Notes: generated by a model not told the origin, from the sequence alone. A stretch of 64,000 nt of DNA from Galbula dea (GCA_013399015.1 VWZX01002527.1:143428-207427), one strand, 5' to 3'. Shown: positions 12,323 through 24,503, counted from the stretch's first letter. A program made the numbers and translations.

Positions 12323-13488
12323 CTCACAGAATCATAATGGTTGGAAAGGACCCTCAAGATCATCTAGTCCAGCCGGTAGCCCTACACTACTTTTATCCCT
12401 AAGTCATCCCCCGAAGAACCACATCTATCCTCTTCTTAAAAACCTCCAGGGATGGTGACTCCACCACCTCCCTGGGCAGCCTATTCCAATATCTCACCAC
12501 TCTTTCAGTAAAGAAATTCTTCCTAATATCTAATCTAAACCTACCCTGACACAACTTAAGCCCATTCCCTCTAGTCCTGTCACTAGTCACAAGGGAGAAG
12601 AGGCCAACACCCACCTCCCTAGAATGGCCTTTCAAGTAGCTGAAGAGAGCGATAAAGTCTCCCCTCAGCCTCCTCTTCTCCAGGCTAAACAACCCCAACA
12701 CCCTAAGCATCAACTCATAAGGCCTGTTCTCCAGACCCCCTGATTAGCTTAGTTGCCCTTCTGTGCACCCTCTCTAGTAGCTCAATGTCCTTCCTAAACT
12801 GCGGTGCCCAAAACTGCACACAGTACTCGAGGTGTGGCCTCACCAGTGCCGAGTACAGTGGCAAGATCACCTCCCTGCTCCTGCTGGTCACACTATTCCT
12901 GATACAAGCCAGGATGCCATTGGCCTTCTTAGCCACCTGGGCACACTGCTGATTCATGTTCAGCCGGCCGTCAATCAGCACCCCCAGGTCCTTCTCTGCT
13001 GGGGAGCTCTCCAGCCACACCTTCCCGAGCCTGTAGCGCTGCTGGGGGTTGTTACGCCCAAAATGCAGGACTCTACATTTAGCCTTATTAAAACTCATCC
13101 CATTGGCCTCTGCCCATTGATCCAGCCTATCTAGGTCCCTCTGCAGAGCCTGTCTACCGTCAAGCAGATCGACACTCCCACCCAGCTTAGTGTCATCTGC
13201 AAACTTACTAAGGGTGCACTCTATCCCCTCATCCAAGTCATCAATAAAGATGTTGAACAGGAGAGGCCCCATCACTGACCCCTGAAGGACACAGCTCGCG
13301 ACCAGCCGCCAACCGGACTTGACTCCACTGAGCACAACCCTCTGGACCCGGCCATCCAACCAGTTTTTGATCCAGCCAAGGGTGTGCTCATCCAAGCCAC
13401 GAGCAGCCAGCTTCTCTAGGAGAATGCTGTGGGAAACTGTGTCAAACGCCTTGCTAAAGTCAAGGTAGACAGCATCCACATCTCCAGA
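12323..13488 (-). mobile_element. CR1-A LINE nested in CR1-B
   Basis: A 5'-truncated CR1, read on the minus strand, with RT motif A (YLDFSKAFDTVSH), motif B altered from GVPQGS to CVLQGS, and motif C FADD. One frameshift (a run of five G at the RLIRG position, minus strand) splits the frame, so residues after it are in another frame (12713-12399). ACATCTC occurs at both edges and is the likely target duplication. It is near-identical by eye to 23622-24503. Confidence 0.92.
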
Positions 13489-13594
13489 GGAGACTCCACA
13501 ACCTCCCTGGCAGGTCTGGGCCAGTGCTCTGGCACCCTCACTCTGAAAAAATTTCCATGTGTATTCACACAAAACCTCCTAAGCTTCAGCTTAN

Positions 13595-13720
13595 GATCCA
13601 GCCAAGGGTGTGCTCATCCAAGCCATGAGCAGCCAGCTTCTCTAGGAGAATGCTGTGGGAAACTGTGTCAAACGCCTTGCTAAAGTCAAAGTAGACAGCA
13701 TCCACATCTCCATTGTCTTG
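13595..13720. repeat. duplicate of 13372-13497 after an N
   Basis: From the base after the N at 13594, the sequence repeats about 120 bases of CR1-A (beginning GATCCAGCCAAGGGTGTGCT) with about two mismatches, then rejoins CR1-B. The copy sits where CR1-B should be continuous. This looks like an assembly join rather than biology. Confidence 0.8.
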
Positions 13721-14357
13721 TCACTGGGCTTCACCAAGAAGAGCCTGACTCCATCCTCCTGACACTCACCCTTCATATATTTAAAAGCATAAATGAGGTC
13801 ACCCCTTAGTCTCCTCTTCTCCAAGCTAAAGAGACCCAGCTGCCTCAGCCTTTCCTCATCAGGAAGATGTTCCACCCCCTTCATCACCTTCCTGGCTCTG
13901 CGCTGGACATTTTCCAGCAGTTCCCTATCCTACTTCAACTGAGGGGCCCAGAACTGGACACAATATTCCAGATGTGGCCTCACCAGGGTAGAGGAAAGGG
14001 GGAGAAGAACCTCTCTTGACCTACTAACCACACCCCTTCTAATCCACCCCCGAATCCCACTGGCCCTCCTGACTACAAGAGCACACTGCTCGCACTTGGT
14101 CATCCATCCACCTACTAGGACTCCCAGATCGCTTTCCCCTTCACTGCTCTCCAATAGGTCAGTCCCCAGCCTATACTGATAAATGGGGTTGGCCTTTCCC
14201 AGGTGCAAAACTCAACACTGAATTTCATTCATTTTCTCCCTGCCCAACTCTCCAGCCTGTCTAAGTCACACTGAATGGCAGCACAACCCTCCAGTGTGTC
14301 AGCCACTCCACCCAGTTTAGCATCATCATCAGCAAACTTGCTGACAGTGCACTCTGN

Positions 14358-14755
14358 ACAATATTCCAGATGTGGCCTCACCAGGGTAGAGGAAAGGGGG
14401 AGAAGAACCTCTCTTGACCTACTAACCACACCCCTTCTAATCCACCCCCGAATCCCACTGGCCCTCCTGACTACAAGAGCACACTGCTCGCACTTGGTCA
14501 TCCATCCACCTACTAGGACTCCCAGATCGCTTTCCCCTTCACTGCTCTCCAATAGGTCAGTCCCCAGCCTATACTGATAAATGGGGTTGGCCTTTCCCAG
14601 GTGCAAAACTCAACACTGAATTTCATTCATTTTCTCCCTGCCCAACTCTCCAGCCTGTCTAAGTCACACTGAATGGCAGCACAACCCTCCAGTGTGTCAG
14701 CCACTCCACCCAGTTTAGCATCATCATCAGCAAACTTGCTGACAGTGCACTCTGA
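14358..14755. repeat. exact 398-bp tandem duplicate after an N
   Basis: The sequence following the N at 14357 repeats 13960-14356 with no difference I can find, then continues into new CR1-B sequence. A perfect tandem copy joined by one N is typical of an unresolved assembly overlap. Confidence 0.85.
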
Positions 14756-16084
14756 TCCCTCAGCCAGGTCATTAATGAATAGATTGAAAAGTACTGGTCC
14801 CAGTACCGACCCCTGAGGGACTCCACAAGACACAGGCCTCCAACTAGACTCCATCCCATTGACCACAACTCTCTGACTTCTGTCCTTCAACCAGTTCACA
14901 ATCCACCTCACTACCCAATCATCCAGACCACACTTCCTCAGTTTAGCTGCAAGGATGCTGTGGGACACAGCATCAAACACTTTATGTAGTGGTTCATTGA
15001 GCCAACTATAATCTAAAATACAACTGTAATTTGAAATGCACCCTGGCAGCCTGCAGGATCCTTCTGGCAGATCTTGGTAGACTGGTTAGCACAACTGTTC
15101 CAGGCTGATTCATCTGTATATATATTTAGTTATCTGTATGTTTTGCAATACTTTTCTTCCTGGTTTTTTTCACCTCCCTTGTTCTCTTTCTTTCAACCTG
15201 TGAAGACGTTGTTGAATTACAGAAGCAGTATACACAGAATTGCGTGTCTTGGTAGCTCTTTATCAAATTATGCTTTTTGACCTTCAAGTGCCCATAAATT
15301 TGAAGTGTTTAAAACATGAAGATAAATATTTTTTTAAAAATGGAAAGGCTTTTTATGGTTCTGAAGTCTTAAAAAAGATAAATTGCCTTTTAACTTGAAA
15401 TAGCTGTAAAATTCAGGAAGTGATAGAAGCTGATACTGAACCTGCATCACTTTTTTAGTAGCAGCCATAGTATTGTTTCTTTTTACACATTTTCTGTTAA
15501 AGGATGAATACCATTTTAATCTCTTGCTGTTTTGTAATGTCAGGGTGTCAGCCTGAGAACATGTGCAGAACATGTTTTTCACATCCTTGTGCTTGTGGTT
15601 GCTGATTCCAGGAAGTGTTAATTTTCATTTTACTTTTTTAAACATTGGTAAAATCTAGGTTTATTAAGATGCAATTTAATTATTTGATTGTATTCTTATG
15701 GCTGCTAAGGATGTCAACAACATTTTTGAAAATGTTGCTACCTAAGATATTGCTTCACTCTTTTGTCCACTTCACACTAATGTGACCTTAGAGTTTTAGG
15801 GAAGTTCTTCAAACAAGAGTGTTGTTGGCCATGAGAATTTTGTTTTAATGTAATAATGACTGTTATTTTAAAAATGTCATTGTAAAGGAGTGGAATAGTT
15901 AAGATAACTGCAGTGCTATCAATTTAGACCAGATGTGCATGAAGCTTCTAGGTATTGTTGCAGTTGGTAATACTAAAAACTTTAATAAGATAATGTGGAA
16001 ACCCCGCAAAACCTAGACTCTACAATGGTAGCTGAAATACACTGTTCCAGGTATCTCTCATCCCAATATTCTCTGTCCTCTGGA

Positions 16085-16215
16085 TTTTGGTGGGGTTTGT
16101 TTTTCTGTTTGTTTTGGTTGGTTGGTTGGTTTGTTTCGGGTTTGTTTTTTGTTGTGGTGTTTTGTGTGTGTGTGGTTTGGGTTTTTTTGATGGTGTGCAT
16201 TTTTTTGTTTGTTTT
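16085..16215 (+). repeat. T/G-rich low-complexity tract
   Basis: About 130 bases almost free of A and C on the sense strand, with (GGTT)n and (GT)n runs. In the intron RNA it is UG-rich. Similar tracts occur at 42500-42618 and 45515-45590. Confidence 0.85.
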
Positions 16216-18835
16216 CCTCTCCTCACTCTCTTGATTTTAATATCATATTTGAGCTGTAATACTGTAACTTGTAACACTTAGCCTGGAAAAAACTTGGGAC
16301 AGACACTGCCTTTATTTCTGACTGTGGAGCTGGTGGGTCTGGGTGCTTTGTGGAGATGGTGTCCCCACCCATAAGGCCAAGAACAATATGAATTTTTGCA
16401 TGATCCCTGTAGGCAGTTTAGAGGACTGCAATGACTAGTTTACAACTTGGTGCATTTTAACCTCAGTAGCTAGAAGGTCAATTGTCCCAGAACCTGTTTG
16501 TTGAGTGTATTTGTGAATTCTTCAGATTTTTGGCAAACCTTCCCAGGAGTGGGCAAAGTACAAGTGTGGAAGTGTTGCAGATCATTCAAAGCAGAAGCAA
16601 TCCTCCTTTGCTCTCCTACTTCCTCAGGTAGCTCAAGCTTCAGATTTCACTTTTGTTAAAGCTACAGCTGTGGGACATCACCCATGGTGTCTAATCTGTT
16701 GATAAAATTTTACTGTTTACATCTGAGTTATAAGAAAACTGTACTTTCACTGTTCAGTTTCACTTTGCATTTCTTTAAACATGGACGTTTTACATTTTAA
16801 GTGTGTGTACAAACATTTAGACAGCTGCTGGCAAAATATTTTGATCAGAAATGGTGAATTATCATTTTATTGTCCTAGAGACTGAGAAAATGCAGCTAGA
16901 TCTCATCATTTGTCATTTTTGATATTTAAACTCAGTGTACTCAGTCAGTTTTCATTTATACTACAAACTTTTTCTTTTATGGTATGGTCATTTAGTTCAC
17001 TTTGCATCTTTTTGGTTAGTTGCCAAACATTGCAAAGAATGAAATCTGCTTGTAACATATGGATTATTACAGTGTTATTGGTAGTATAACATTTCAATTA
17101 TTATTTTAATGCTGTCGTATGTGCATTACAAATAAACCTGAATATTATAATTAAGAATTTCTTAAATAAAATTTGAGCTTACATATATAACTGATGTTTT
17201 GTTGTCCACTGAGGCTGACTTGTGATTTTCCATTACTTAGATAAATGATGGTTAAGGGCTGCTAACATCCTCTGGGAAAGAGCAGGAATATTCCCCTTTT
17301 TGTATATTATGAAAATGACTAAATAACAAACATCCTTATTTTCAGAGCCAGAATTTCTCAAAAGTGATGAGTATTGGACATAAGGATGCTACTCTGAAGA
17401 AAAGCATGAACAAACTATGCACAGCCCTTAAGGTTGAGACCAAAGTTCATTGTCAGGCTCTCTGGTTCACTTGTTTTAAAAATACCTATCTGTAAAGTAT
17501 GTAGTCATTAGCAGTAATAGTGTGTTGGGTGGGAGGGGATGGCTCTTGGGCAATGAATTCCACTCTGTTGTTGCTGCATCCTTTCGGAGTAAACACAAAG
17601 ATTTTGTGGAAGTCTAGGAAAAAGAAAAGTTACAAGACATCAGTAAGAGCATTGGCATACCACTGGCAATAAAAGATGTCCAATGAATCAATTAGTATTT
17701 CTTCCAGTGCTCTTTGTTCCTGGGCAATATATGTGTAATACATGCAACCTGCCAGTGGCCCTGAAGAGGGAGAGCACAATCCTGTTTTTTCTTCACGTTG
17801 ACTCGTAAGTTGTGGATTCTTCAGTGGCAGAGGTAGAGTTAGGAGCATTATTTACATTATTTTATGTGCTTAAGAATCTTCTGGTAACAGTTTTGAATTT
17901 TGGTTCTCAAATGGTTAGTTAGGCAAATCATGGAGCCAGGCCTGCCCTGTATCAGAACTGTATATCTGCTGATTTTCATATGAAGGAGGTGTCATATGAT
18001 ATTTCTTAATCAAATCTGTTTGTGTTCTCTTATGAAAGTATACTTAAATCCATTTATGTGTCTCTAAGCTGTCAAAACTACTGAGCGGTTGCATTTGTTT
18101 CTTTGTTTAGGCTGCTGCCAGTGGAAGATACTTTAAATTTAATTGTTAGCATGAAAATGTTGGTTTGACCTTTGTGGTGTAGCCGTGTGTGAGCCAGGCC
18201 ATTACTGGCTGTCCTTTACCAACCTGCTGTGTATAAAAAGCTTCATTCCAGCTTGTTCAGTCAGTTCGTGCTTAGCTTGAAATTGCTTGCAGACAGCAGG
18301 TCACATCATAGGTCACTTCAGCTTGTGTACTGATGGCATTGTATGATCTTTCATTCCAACCAAATGCATATTTACATTATGTTCTACTATTATTAATAGT
18401 GTGATGTTCTCTCACTTTTTGGCTGGAATGGCACTTGTTTATTTCTGCTGTGCTTATTTGGAGACAGGGACTAGTGTACAAGCATATGCATTACAGTGTA
18501 CTAGTATACGCATTATATTCTGGGTGTCTGTACAGTTACTGCAAACTAAGTTGTATGTACTTGAGGTGTTCCTCTTGTATTTGAGAGGGATGGTGACCTT
18601 GTTGAGTTGACATGTTTCTTGCACAGTTACATTCTTCAAGATCGGAAACACTGACTCCAGTGCCAGCATTTCTTTCTTCTTTGCTTTTCCCTGAGCATAA
18701 AATTAATGTTAGAATTCAGTTGTAGTTTTTCATTCATCACAGTTTGAGTGTTAAATGAGGAGAAGCTTGATGACAGAGAAACAGAGGCCTTTCTTTTGAT
18801 TCAGCTGAAGTTTTGTCTGTTAGGAACAGGATACC

Positions 18836-19794
18836 TAGTAGGATCACAACCCCAGACTTCAGGAGGGCCAACTTTGATCTTTTCAAGAATTTGCAAGGGA
18901 AATCTCATGGGACAGGCTACTAGAAGATAAAGGGGTCTAAGAGAGTTGGTTAACATTCAAGGACCACTTCTTCCAAGCTCAAGATCAGAGCATCCCAACA
19001 TGCAGAAAATCGAGGAAGGGAGCCAGGAGACCCACATGGTTAAGTAGGGAACTGCTGGGCAAACTCAAGTGGAAGAAGAGGGTCTAGAGATCATGGAAGG
19101 AGGGGTTGGCCACATGGGAAGAGTACAAGACTGTTGTCAGAGGTTGTAGGGAGGCAACTAGGAAAGCTAAGGCCTCTCTGGTATAAAACCTTGCAAGAGG
19201 GGTCAAGGACAATAGGAAGGGCTTCTTCAAATACATTGCAGGAAAAACTAACACTAGAGGCAGTGTAGGCCCACTGCTGAATGAGGTGGGTGCCTTGGTG
19301 ACAGAAGATACAAAGAAGGTGGAGTTACTGAATGCTTTCTTTGTCTCTGTCTAGGCTGTTAGAGACTGTGCTCAAGAGCCTCAGACCCCTGAGCCCCCTG
19401 ATGAAATCAGAATAAAGGAATTTTCCTTAGTTGATGAGGACTGTGTTAGGGAACAGCTAAGCCATCTGGACATCCGGAAATCCATGGGACCTGATGGGAT
19501 GCACCCTCAGGTGCTGAGGGAGCTGGCAGAAATCATTGCCGGGCCACTCGCCCTCATTTTTGGTAAGTCCTGGATGACAGGAGAGGTGCCGGGGGTTTGG
19601 AGGAAGGCAAACATCACTGCAGTCTTCAAAAAGGGCAAGAAGGAGGAGCTGGGTAACTCTAGACCGGTCAGCTTCACCTCCATCCCTGGAAAGGTGATGG
19701 AACACTGTATTCTCAACTCTGTCTCTAGACATATCAAGGATAAGGGAGTCGTTGGGAGCAGTCAGCATGGGTTTACCAAGGGGAAGTCTTGTTT
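18836..19794 (+). mobile_element. CR1-B LINE, linker and RT fingers (left part)
   Basis: A plus-strand CR1 running from the endonuclease-RT linker (about 19130-19260) into the RT N-terminal blocks: SMGPDGMHPQVLRELA, FKKGKKEELGNSRPVSFTSI and GFTKGKSC. It stops inside the GKSCLT codons at 19794, where an LTR is inserted, and resumes at 20265. A frame from 19484 is open for most of this part. Confidence 0.92.
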
Positions 19795-20264
19795 TGTGGT
19801 GTGCTGTTGCGGGCTGCAGGGGCCAGGCTCCTACAAAGAGGAGGCTGGACAAGGCAGAGGTCAGTTTCTCACAAGAAGTTAGGTAGCCTGAGAGAGAAGG
19901 TGGGAGTCAGCTAACCAAGAGCTTTGCAGCTGGTACACAGAGGCCCACAGTCTTGGCATGCCTCCCTCCCTATGGATTACAGCACCAGTATTACCACAGT
20001 CACATTTTTTTGTAGTGTACTGTTTTTATTCCATTTATGGTAGTTGTTTTTACCTAGTAAGTGTCACCTGCTAATTCATCAGTATACTTTGTGTATGAAG
20101 GTGTTAGTTACTAATTGGTTAGTGCCCTTTCTGTATAAAGGTAATTTGTCATTATCCTTTCTGTAAAGGTATAAAAGTAGTGTTGTTACTAATAAAAGAA
20201 GTGCTGAACAGGTACTAATAAAAATGCTGCTGAATGTGTGTCGTGTCCGTCTGTACGACGACAA
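19795..20264 (+). mobile_element. solo LTR inserted in CR1-B
   Basis: About 470 bp with TGTGGTG at the left and ACGACA(A) at the right. TATAAAA is at 20170-20176 and AATAAA at 20191-20196 and 20217-20222. The flanking TTGTTT and ATGTTT (TGTTT exact at 19790-19794 and 20265-20269) are the target duplication. With the segment removed, the CR1 reading frame is restored (GKSC-LTFDAFY). No internal retroviral sequence remains, so this is a solo LTR. The 5-6 bp duplication favours a class II element. The LTR at 49288-50010 is the same family. Confidence 0.85.
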
Positions 20265-21486
20265 TGTTTGACCTTTGATGCCTTTTATGAGGACATAAGC
20301 AGGTGGATAGATGATGGTAGAGCAGTGGATGTGGTTTATCCTGATTTCAGTAAAGTGTTTGATGCTGTGTCCCACAGCATCCTTGCAGCTAAACTGAGGA
20401 AGTGTGGTCTGGATGATTGGGTAGTGAGGTGGATTGTGAACTGGTTGAAGGACAGAAGTCAGAGAGTTGTGGTCAATGGGAGGGAGTCTAGTTGGAGGCC
20501 TGTGTCTTGTGGAATCCCTCAGGGGTTGGTACTGGGACCAGTACTTTTCAATCTATTCATTAACGACCTGGCTGAGGGATCAGAGTGCACTGTCAGCAAG
20601 TTTGCTGATGATGATGCTAAACTGGGTGGAGTGGCTGACACACTGGAGGGTTGTGCTGCCATTCAGTGTGACTTAGACAGGCTGGAGAGTTGGGCAGGGA
20701 GAAAATGAATGAAATTCATCAAGACCAACTGTCGAGTTTTGCACCTGGGAAAGGCCAACCCCATGGATCAGTATAGGTTGGGGACTGACCTATTGGAGAG
20801 CAGTGAAGGGGAAAGCGATCTGGGGGTTCTGGTAGGTGGAAGGATGCCCATGAGCCAGCAGTGTGCTCTTGTAGCCAGGAGGGCCAGTGGGATTCGGGGG
20901 TGGATTAGAAGGGGTGTGGTTAGTAGGTCAAGAGAGGTTCTTCTCCCCCTTTCCTCTACCCTGGTGAGGCCACATCTGGAATATTGTGTCCAGTTCTGGG
21001 CCCCTCAGTTGAAGAAGGATAGGGAACTGCTGGAAAGACTCCAGCAGCAGAGCCACAAAGGTGATGAAGGGGGTGGAACATCTTCCTGATGAGGAAAGGC
21101 TGAGGCAGCTGGGTCTTTTTAGCTTGGAGAAGAGGAGACTAAGGGGTGACCTCATTTATGCTTTTAAGTATGTGAAGGGTGGGTGTCAGGAGGATAGGGT
21201 CAGTCTCTTCTCGGTGAGGCCCAGAGACAAGACAAGAGGCAATGGCTGTAAGCTGAAGCTTAGGAGGTTCTGTGTGAATACACATGGAAATTTTTTCAGA
21301 GTGAGGGTGCCAGAGCACTGGCCCAGACTTGCTAGAGAGGTTGTGGAGTCTCCTTCTCTGGAGATATTCAAAACCCATCTGGACGCACTTCTGTGTGACC
21401 TGTTGTAGGGAATCCTGCTGTGGCAGGGGGGTTGGACTAGATGTTCTTTTGAGGTCACTTCCAACACCTAACATTGTGTGATTCTT
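20265..21486 (+). mobile_element. CR1-B LINE, RT palm to 3' end (right part)
   Basis: Continues the CR1 after the LTR: motif A (YPDFSKVFDAVSH, altered from YLDFSKAFDTVSH), motif B (CGIPQGLVLGP), motif C (KFADDDAKLGG), the C-terminal domain and the tail ending ATTGTGTGATTCTTTG near 21486. A stop at 20706 splits the frame. With the left part it forms one CR1 of about 2.2 kb lacking ORF1 and most of the endonuclease. Confidence 0.93.
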
Positions 21487-23095
21487 TGATTTTTTTATTT
21501 TTGGCAGTGGAACACATTTTCTTCATTGAGGTGAAGACTGACTTTATTGGAGATCAACCTATGTTTTCCTCCCATCATAAACTGGCTGGTCTAGTTGGTG
21601 ACTAGTGGTTAAGGATTCTTAGGTATCTGTCAAACTGTTTGCTGGCTGTACTTGAGCAATGAAATTCTGCCAGCTGTTGTCATGTTTCAGAGCAGCTTCT
21701 ATAGCTGGGCACCAGCTAGTAGTCTTTTGGAGTAATATTCATTTTGCCTGATCTCCAAGATTCAGTTGAACTAGTTGGTGCATTCCCCTTATAGTTGTTG
21801 GAGAGAAAGGGCCTTTAGAGACACTGATTTTGTGACATTAGGTTAAAAAATTCTGATGTCAGATAAGTTATTTTTTGGAAGTGGCTGTTTCCATTAACTA
21901 AAATATCTTCAAACTGCTTGCAAGGTTTTAATTGGTGAGGAGGGGATCCTCCTGCTCATTTCTCACTGGCTTTCCTTGGAGATTGATACAGACTGCAGTA
22001 CCTACTGAAAGCACTGCTTATAGAACTTCAGTGGGTGTTTATATAAATGCAAGGCTTACTGGTCTTAGGTTCAATAGCTGATGGTCTACACCAGTTGTCT
22101 TTTATCCTGTTTGTGCTTCTCAAGAGACAGATGAGATGCTTGGAGACGTCTCTGCATAGGTGGCAGAAAGATTATGATTCTGAAAATGGCAGGCGGGTTT
22201 CAATGCAGGTGAGGCCAAGGCATGAATTGGTGACTGCTTGAAGATATTTTTGTCTAAATGTGTATTGATGAGTTGAGAGAGCACAAGAGCCTGGCTTTTG
22301 TAATGGACGTGATTTCAGCATGAGGTACAAAACAGGGTGGTTCTGTCCTTATGATTAGGAATGAGTATCTTGTGTATTCTTTTCTCTTTAAAGGAGATTT
22401 TCCACAGTTGATAAAAGTTAGGTGTCTGTTTTCCATTTGACTTCTACGTACTTTCTTGCTTTTATCTCTCTCACCAAAATACCTTTCCCTGTTTTCCATT
22501 TTTCTCTCTCTTAATTACAGTATTTCTGGAAACCTTTCTTTAACTTGTTTTAGTAAGTATTGTAATTAACACTTGACATTGTGTTACACAGAGGGTTTTA
22601 TTTATCATTTAGCTCTACTTCATGCTGTACTTTAGTTCTTTGACTAGTATTCACGTATTTACAGAACTTATGTAAGTTATACTTATACACTTATATGCTA
22701 CTTCAGTTAGCGAACAGAAATTTGTCATCTTCTTCTGCTTATTCTTGGTAAATGATTTTATCTGCTTCAGGGTTTTTGTCTGCTTCTTTTATCTATTCCA
22801 TATCCCTTATTGAATGTTTAGCCAAGAGAGGAAATAAACGATGTCAAACGAACTAAAATTGATTTTTCTGAGCTGCTTCTTTTTTTGTTTTTTTCTTATC
22901 TGTAATGAGAATGCAGTTTGGAAGGCTTATCTATGCACTGTTTTGTCTCAGCATTTAATGGTTATGAAAGACAGTAAGCCAATTGCTTTTGAACTGTACA
23001 GGTTTTAAAATAACTTGAGGGAGATACACATACTTAAGAGCTATGTGGAATAGTTTTGAGGAAGCAGATTCTAAATTGAACGTTTCCTTTTGCAG

Positions 23096-23199
23096 GCCCA
23101 GATTGCCTTTCTTCAAGGTGAAAGAAAAGGACAGGAAAATCTGAAGAAGGATCTAGTGCGGAGAATCAAGATGCTGGAATATGCGCTTAAACAGGAAAG
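23096..23199 (+). CDS. STRN3: STRN3 exon 2: start of the coiled coil
   Basis: 104 bases between a TTTGCAG acceptor and an AAAG|GTACAC donor, entered in phase 0. It encodes AQIAFLQGERKGQENLKKDL and then VRRIKMLEYALKQE, the striatin N-terminal domain shared by STRN, STRN3 and STRN4. In this family the segment begins the coiled coil that drives oligomerisation and docks PP2A A/C subunits in the STRIPAK complex. The heptad-like spacing of L, I and M residues is visible. The last codon (AG|G, Arg) is completed by the exon at 31307. The choice of STRN3 over its paralogues comes from the later exons. Confidence 0.95.
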
Positions 23200-23621
23200 G
23201 TACACTCCTTTTGTGATGGGTAGATGATGAAGAAATTCTGGACAGATACCTTCTTTTGCCTTTGTGTTTGACAAAAATATTTCTTCTGTATATATTCAGT
23301 ACTATGCGGAATACACCTAGTAGTTTAAACATCTGCATTATGGTAAAAAAACTAGCTAACATGGTATGGCTCCAAAAACATGCAACTAAAAACTGTAGTT
23401 GATCAATGGTGAATACTTTTTCCTTGGTAATATTCCACCAAACTGTATAGATCATACTTAGAATTACAGTGTAATTCGAAGAATTCTAAGAATTACAGGT
23501 ATTCTCTCTTTGTTCAAAGTACTAGCTTAGTCTGGTAATATCTGAAAACTGAAATCTTAAATTAAGTCTTGAGTCTAGTAATTACTGGTTTTTAATCTTG
23601 CTAAGTTTTCAGCCTTTTCAC

Positions 23622-24503
23622 AGAATCACAGAATCATTACGGTTGGAAAGGACCCTCAAGATCATCTAGTCCAACCGATAGCCCTACACTACTCTTACCC
23701 CTAAATCATCCCCTGAAGAAACACATCTATCCTCTTCTTAAAAACCTCAAGGGATGGTGACTCTACCACCTCCCTGGGCAGCCTATTCCAATACCTCACC
23801 ACTCTTTCAGTAAAGAAATTCTTCCTAATATCTAATCTAAACCTACCCTGGCACACCTCGAGCCCATTCCCTCTAGTCCTGTCACTAGTCACAAGAGAGA
23901 AGAGGCCAACACCCACCTCCCTAGAATGGCCTTTCAAGTAGCTGAAGAGAGCAATAAAGTCTCCCCTCAGCCTCCTCTTCTCCAGGCTAAACAACCCCAA
24001 CACCCTAAGCATCAACTCATAAGGCCTGTTCTCCAGACCCCCTGATTAGCTTAGTTGCCCTTCTGTGCACCCTCTCTAGTAGCTCAATGTCCTTCCTAAA
24101 CTGCGGTGCCCAAAACTGCACACAGTACTCGAGGTGTGGCCTCACCAGTGCCGAGTACAGTGGCAAGATCACCTCCCTGCTCCTGCTGGTCACACTATTC
24201 CTGATACAAGCCAGGATGCCATTGGCCTTCTTAGCCACCTGGGCACACTGCTGGCTCATGTTCAGCCGGCCGTCAATCAGCACCCCCAGGTCCTTCTCTG
24301 CTGGGGAGCTCTCCAGCCTCTCCTCCCCGAGCCTGTAGCGCTGCTGGGGGTTGTTACGCCCAAAATGCAGGACTCTACATTTAGCCTTATTAAAACTCAT
24401 CCCATTGGCCTCTGCCCATCGATCCAGCCTATCTAGGTCCCTCTGCAGAGCCTGCCTACCGTCAAGCAGATTGACAGTCCCACCCAGCTTAGTGTCATCT
24501 GCA
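23622..24503 (-). mobile_element. CR1-A LINE fragment
   Basis: Minus-strand CR1 from the tail (23622) to the RT catalytic codons, where it is cut off (FADDTKL region at 24480-24503). It matches 12323-13205 closely by eye over the whole length. It carries the same extra G that breaks the frame after RLIRG, as well as the same downstream frame (24015-23701). 5' truncation on insertion explains the missing upstream part. Confidence 0.93.

Larger units (their letters stand above)
13489..14985 (-). mobile_element. CR1-B LINE continued, with two artificial-looking duplications
   Basis: Continuation of the outer CR1: C-terminal domain, RT motif C (SKFADD with one extra codon, FADDDAK), motif B (CGVPQGSVLGP) and motif A, ending near 14985 inside motif A. 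Two single N characters (13594 and 14357) interrupt it, each followed by a copy of sequence already present to the left. Once those duplicates are discounted it reads as one ordinary CR1. The plus-strand element at 18836-21486 is the same subfamily and lacks the duplications. Confidence 0.88.
1..23095 (+). other. STRN3: STRN3 intron 1 (3' part)
   Basis: This is the sequence upstream of the first visible STRN3 exon. No CpG-rich first exon or start-codon region resembling a striatin N-terminus is seen, so I infer it is all intron 1 and that exon 1 lies left of the window. It ends in the acceptor TTTCCTTTTGCAG at 23095. Repeats inside are listed separately (CR1 copies, an ERV remnant, two N joins, a solo LTR). 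The remaining stretches (1-606, 916-5060, 10091-12067, 14986-18835, 21487-23095) are AT-rich single-copy-looking sequence with only short ORFs. I recognise no gene, tRNA or snRNA in them. Confidence 0.75.

Noticed and set aside
14229..14606. 125-codon fused frame across the N at 14357
   Set aside because: The fusion exists only because of the duplicated sequence around the N.
16020..16277. Lys/Thr/Asn-rich minus frames
   Set aside because: They translate the T/G-rich low-complexity tract.
18220..18245. TATAAAAAG at about 18233 as a promoter
   Set aside because: There is no LTR ends, CpG-rich context or downstream transcript evidence. Such strings are frequent in AT-rich introns.
19484..19882. 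132-codon plus-strand frame as a host gene
   Set aside because: It is CR1 reverse transcriptase (GPDGMHPQVLREL) running into the solo LTR.
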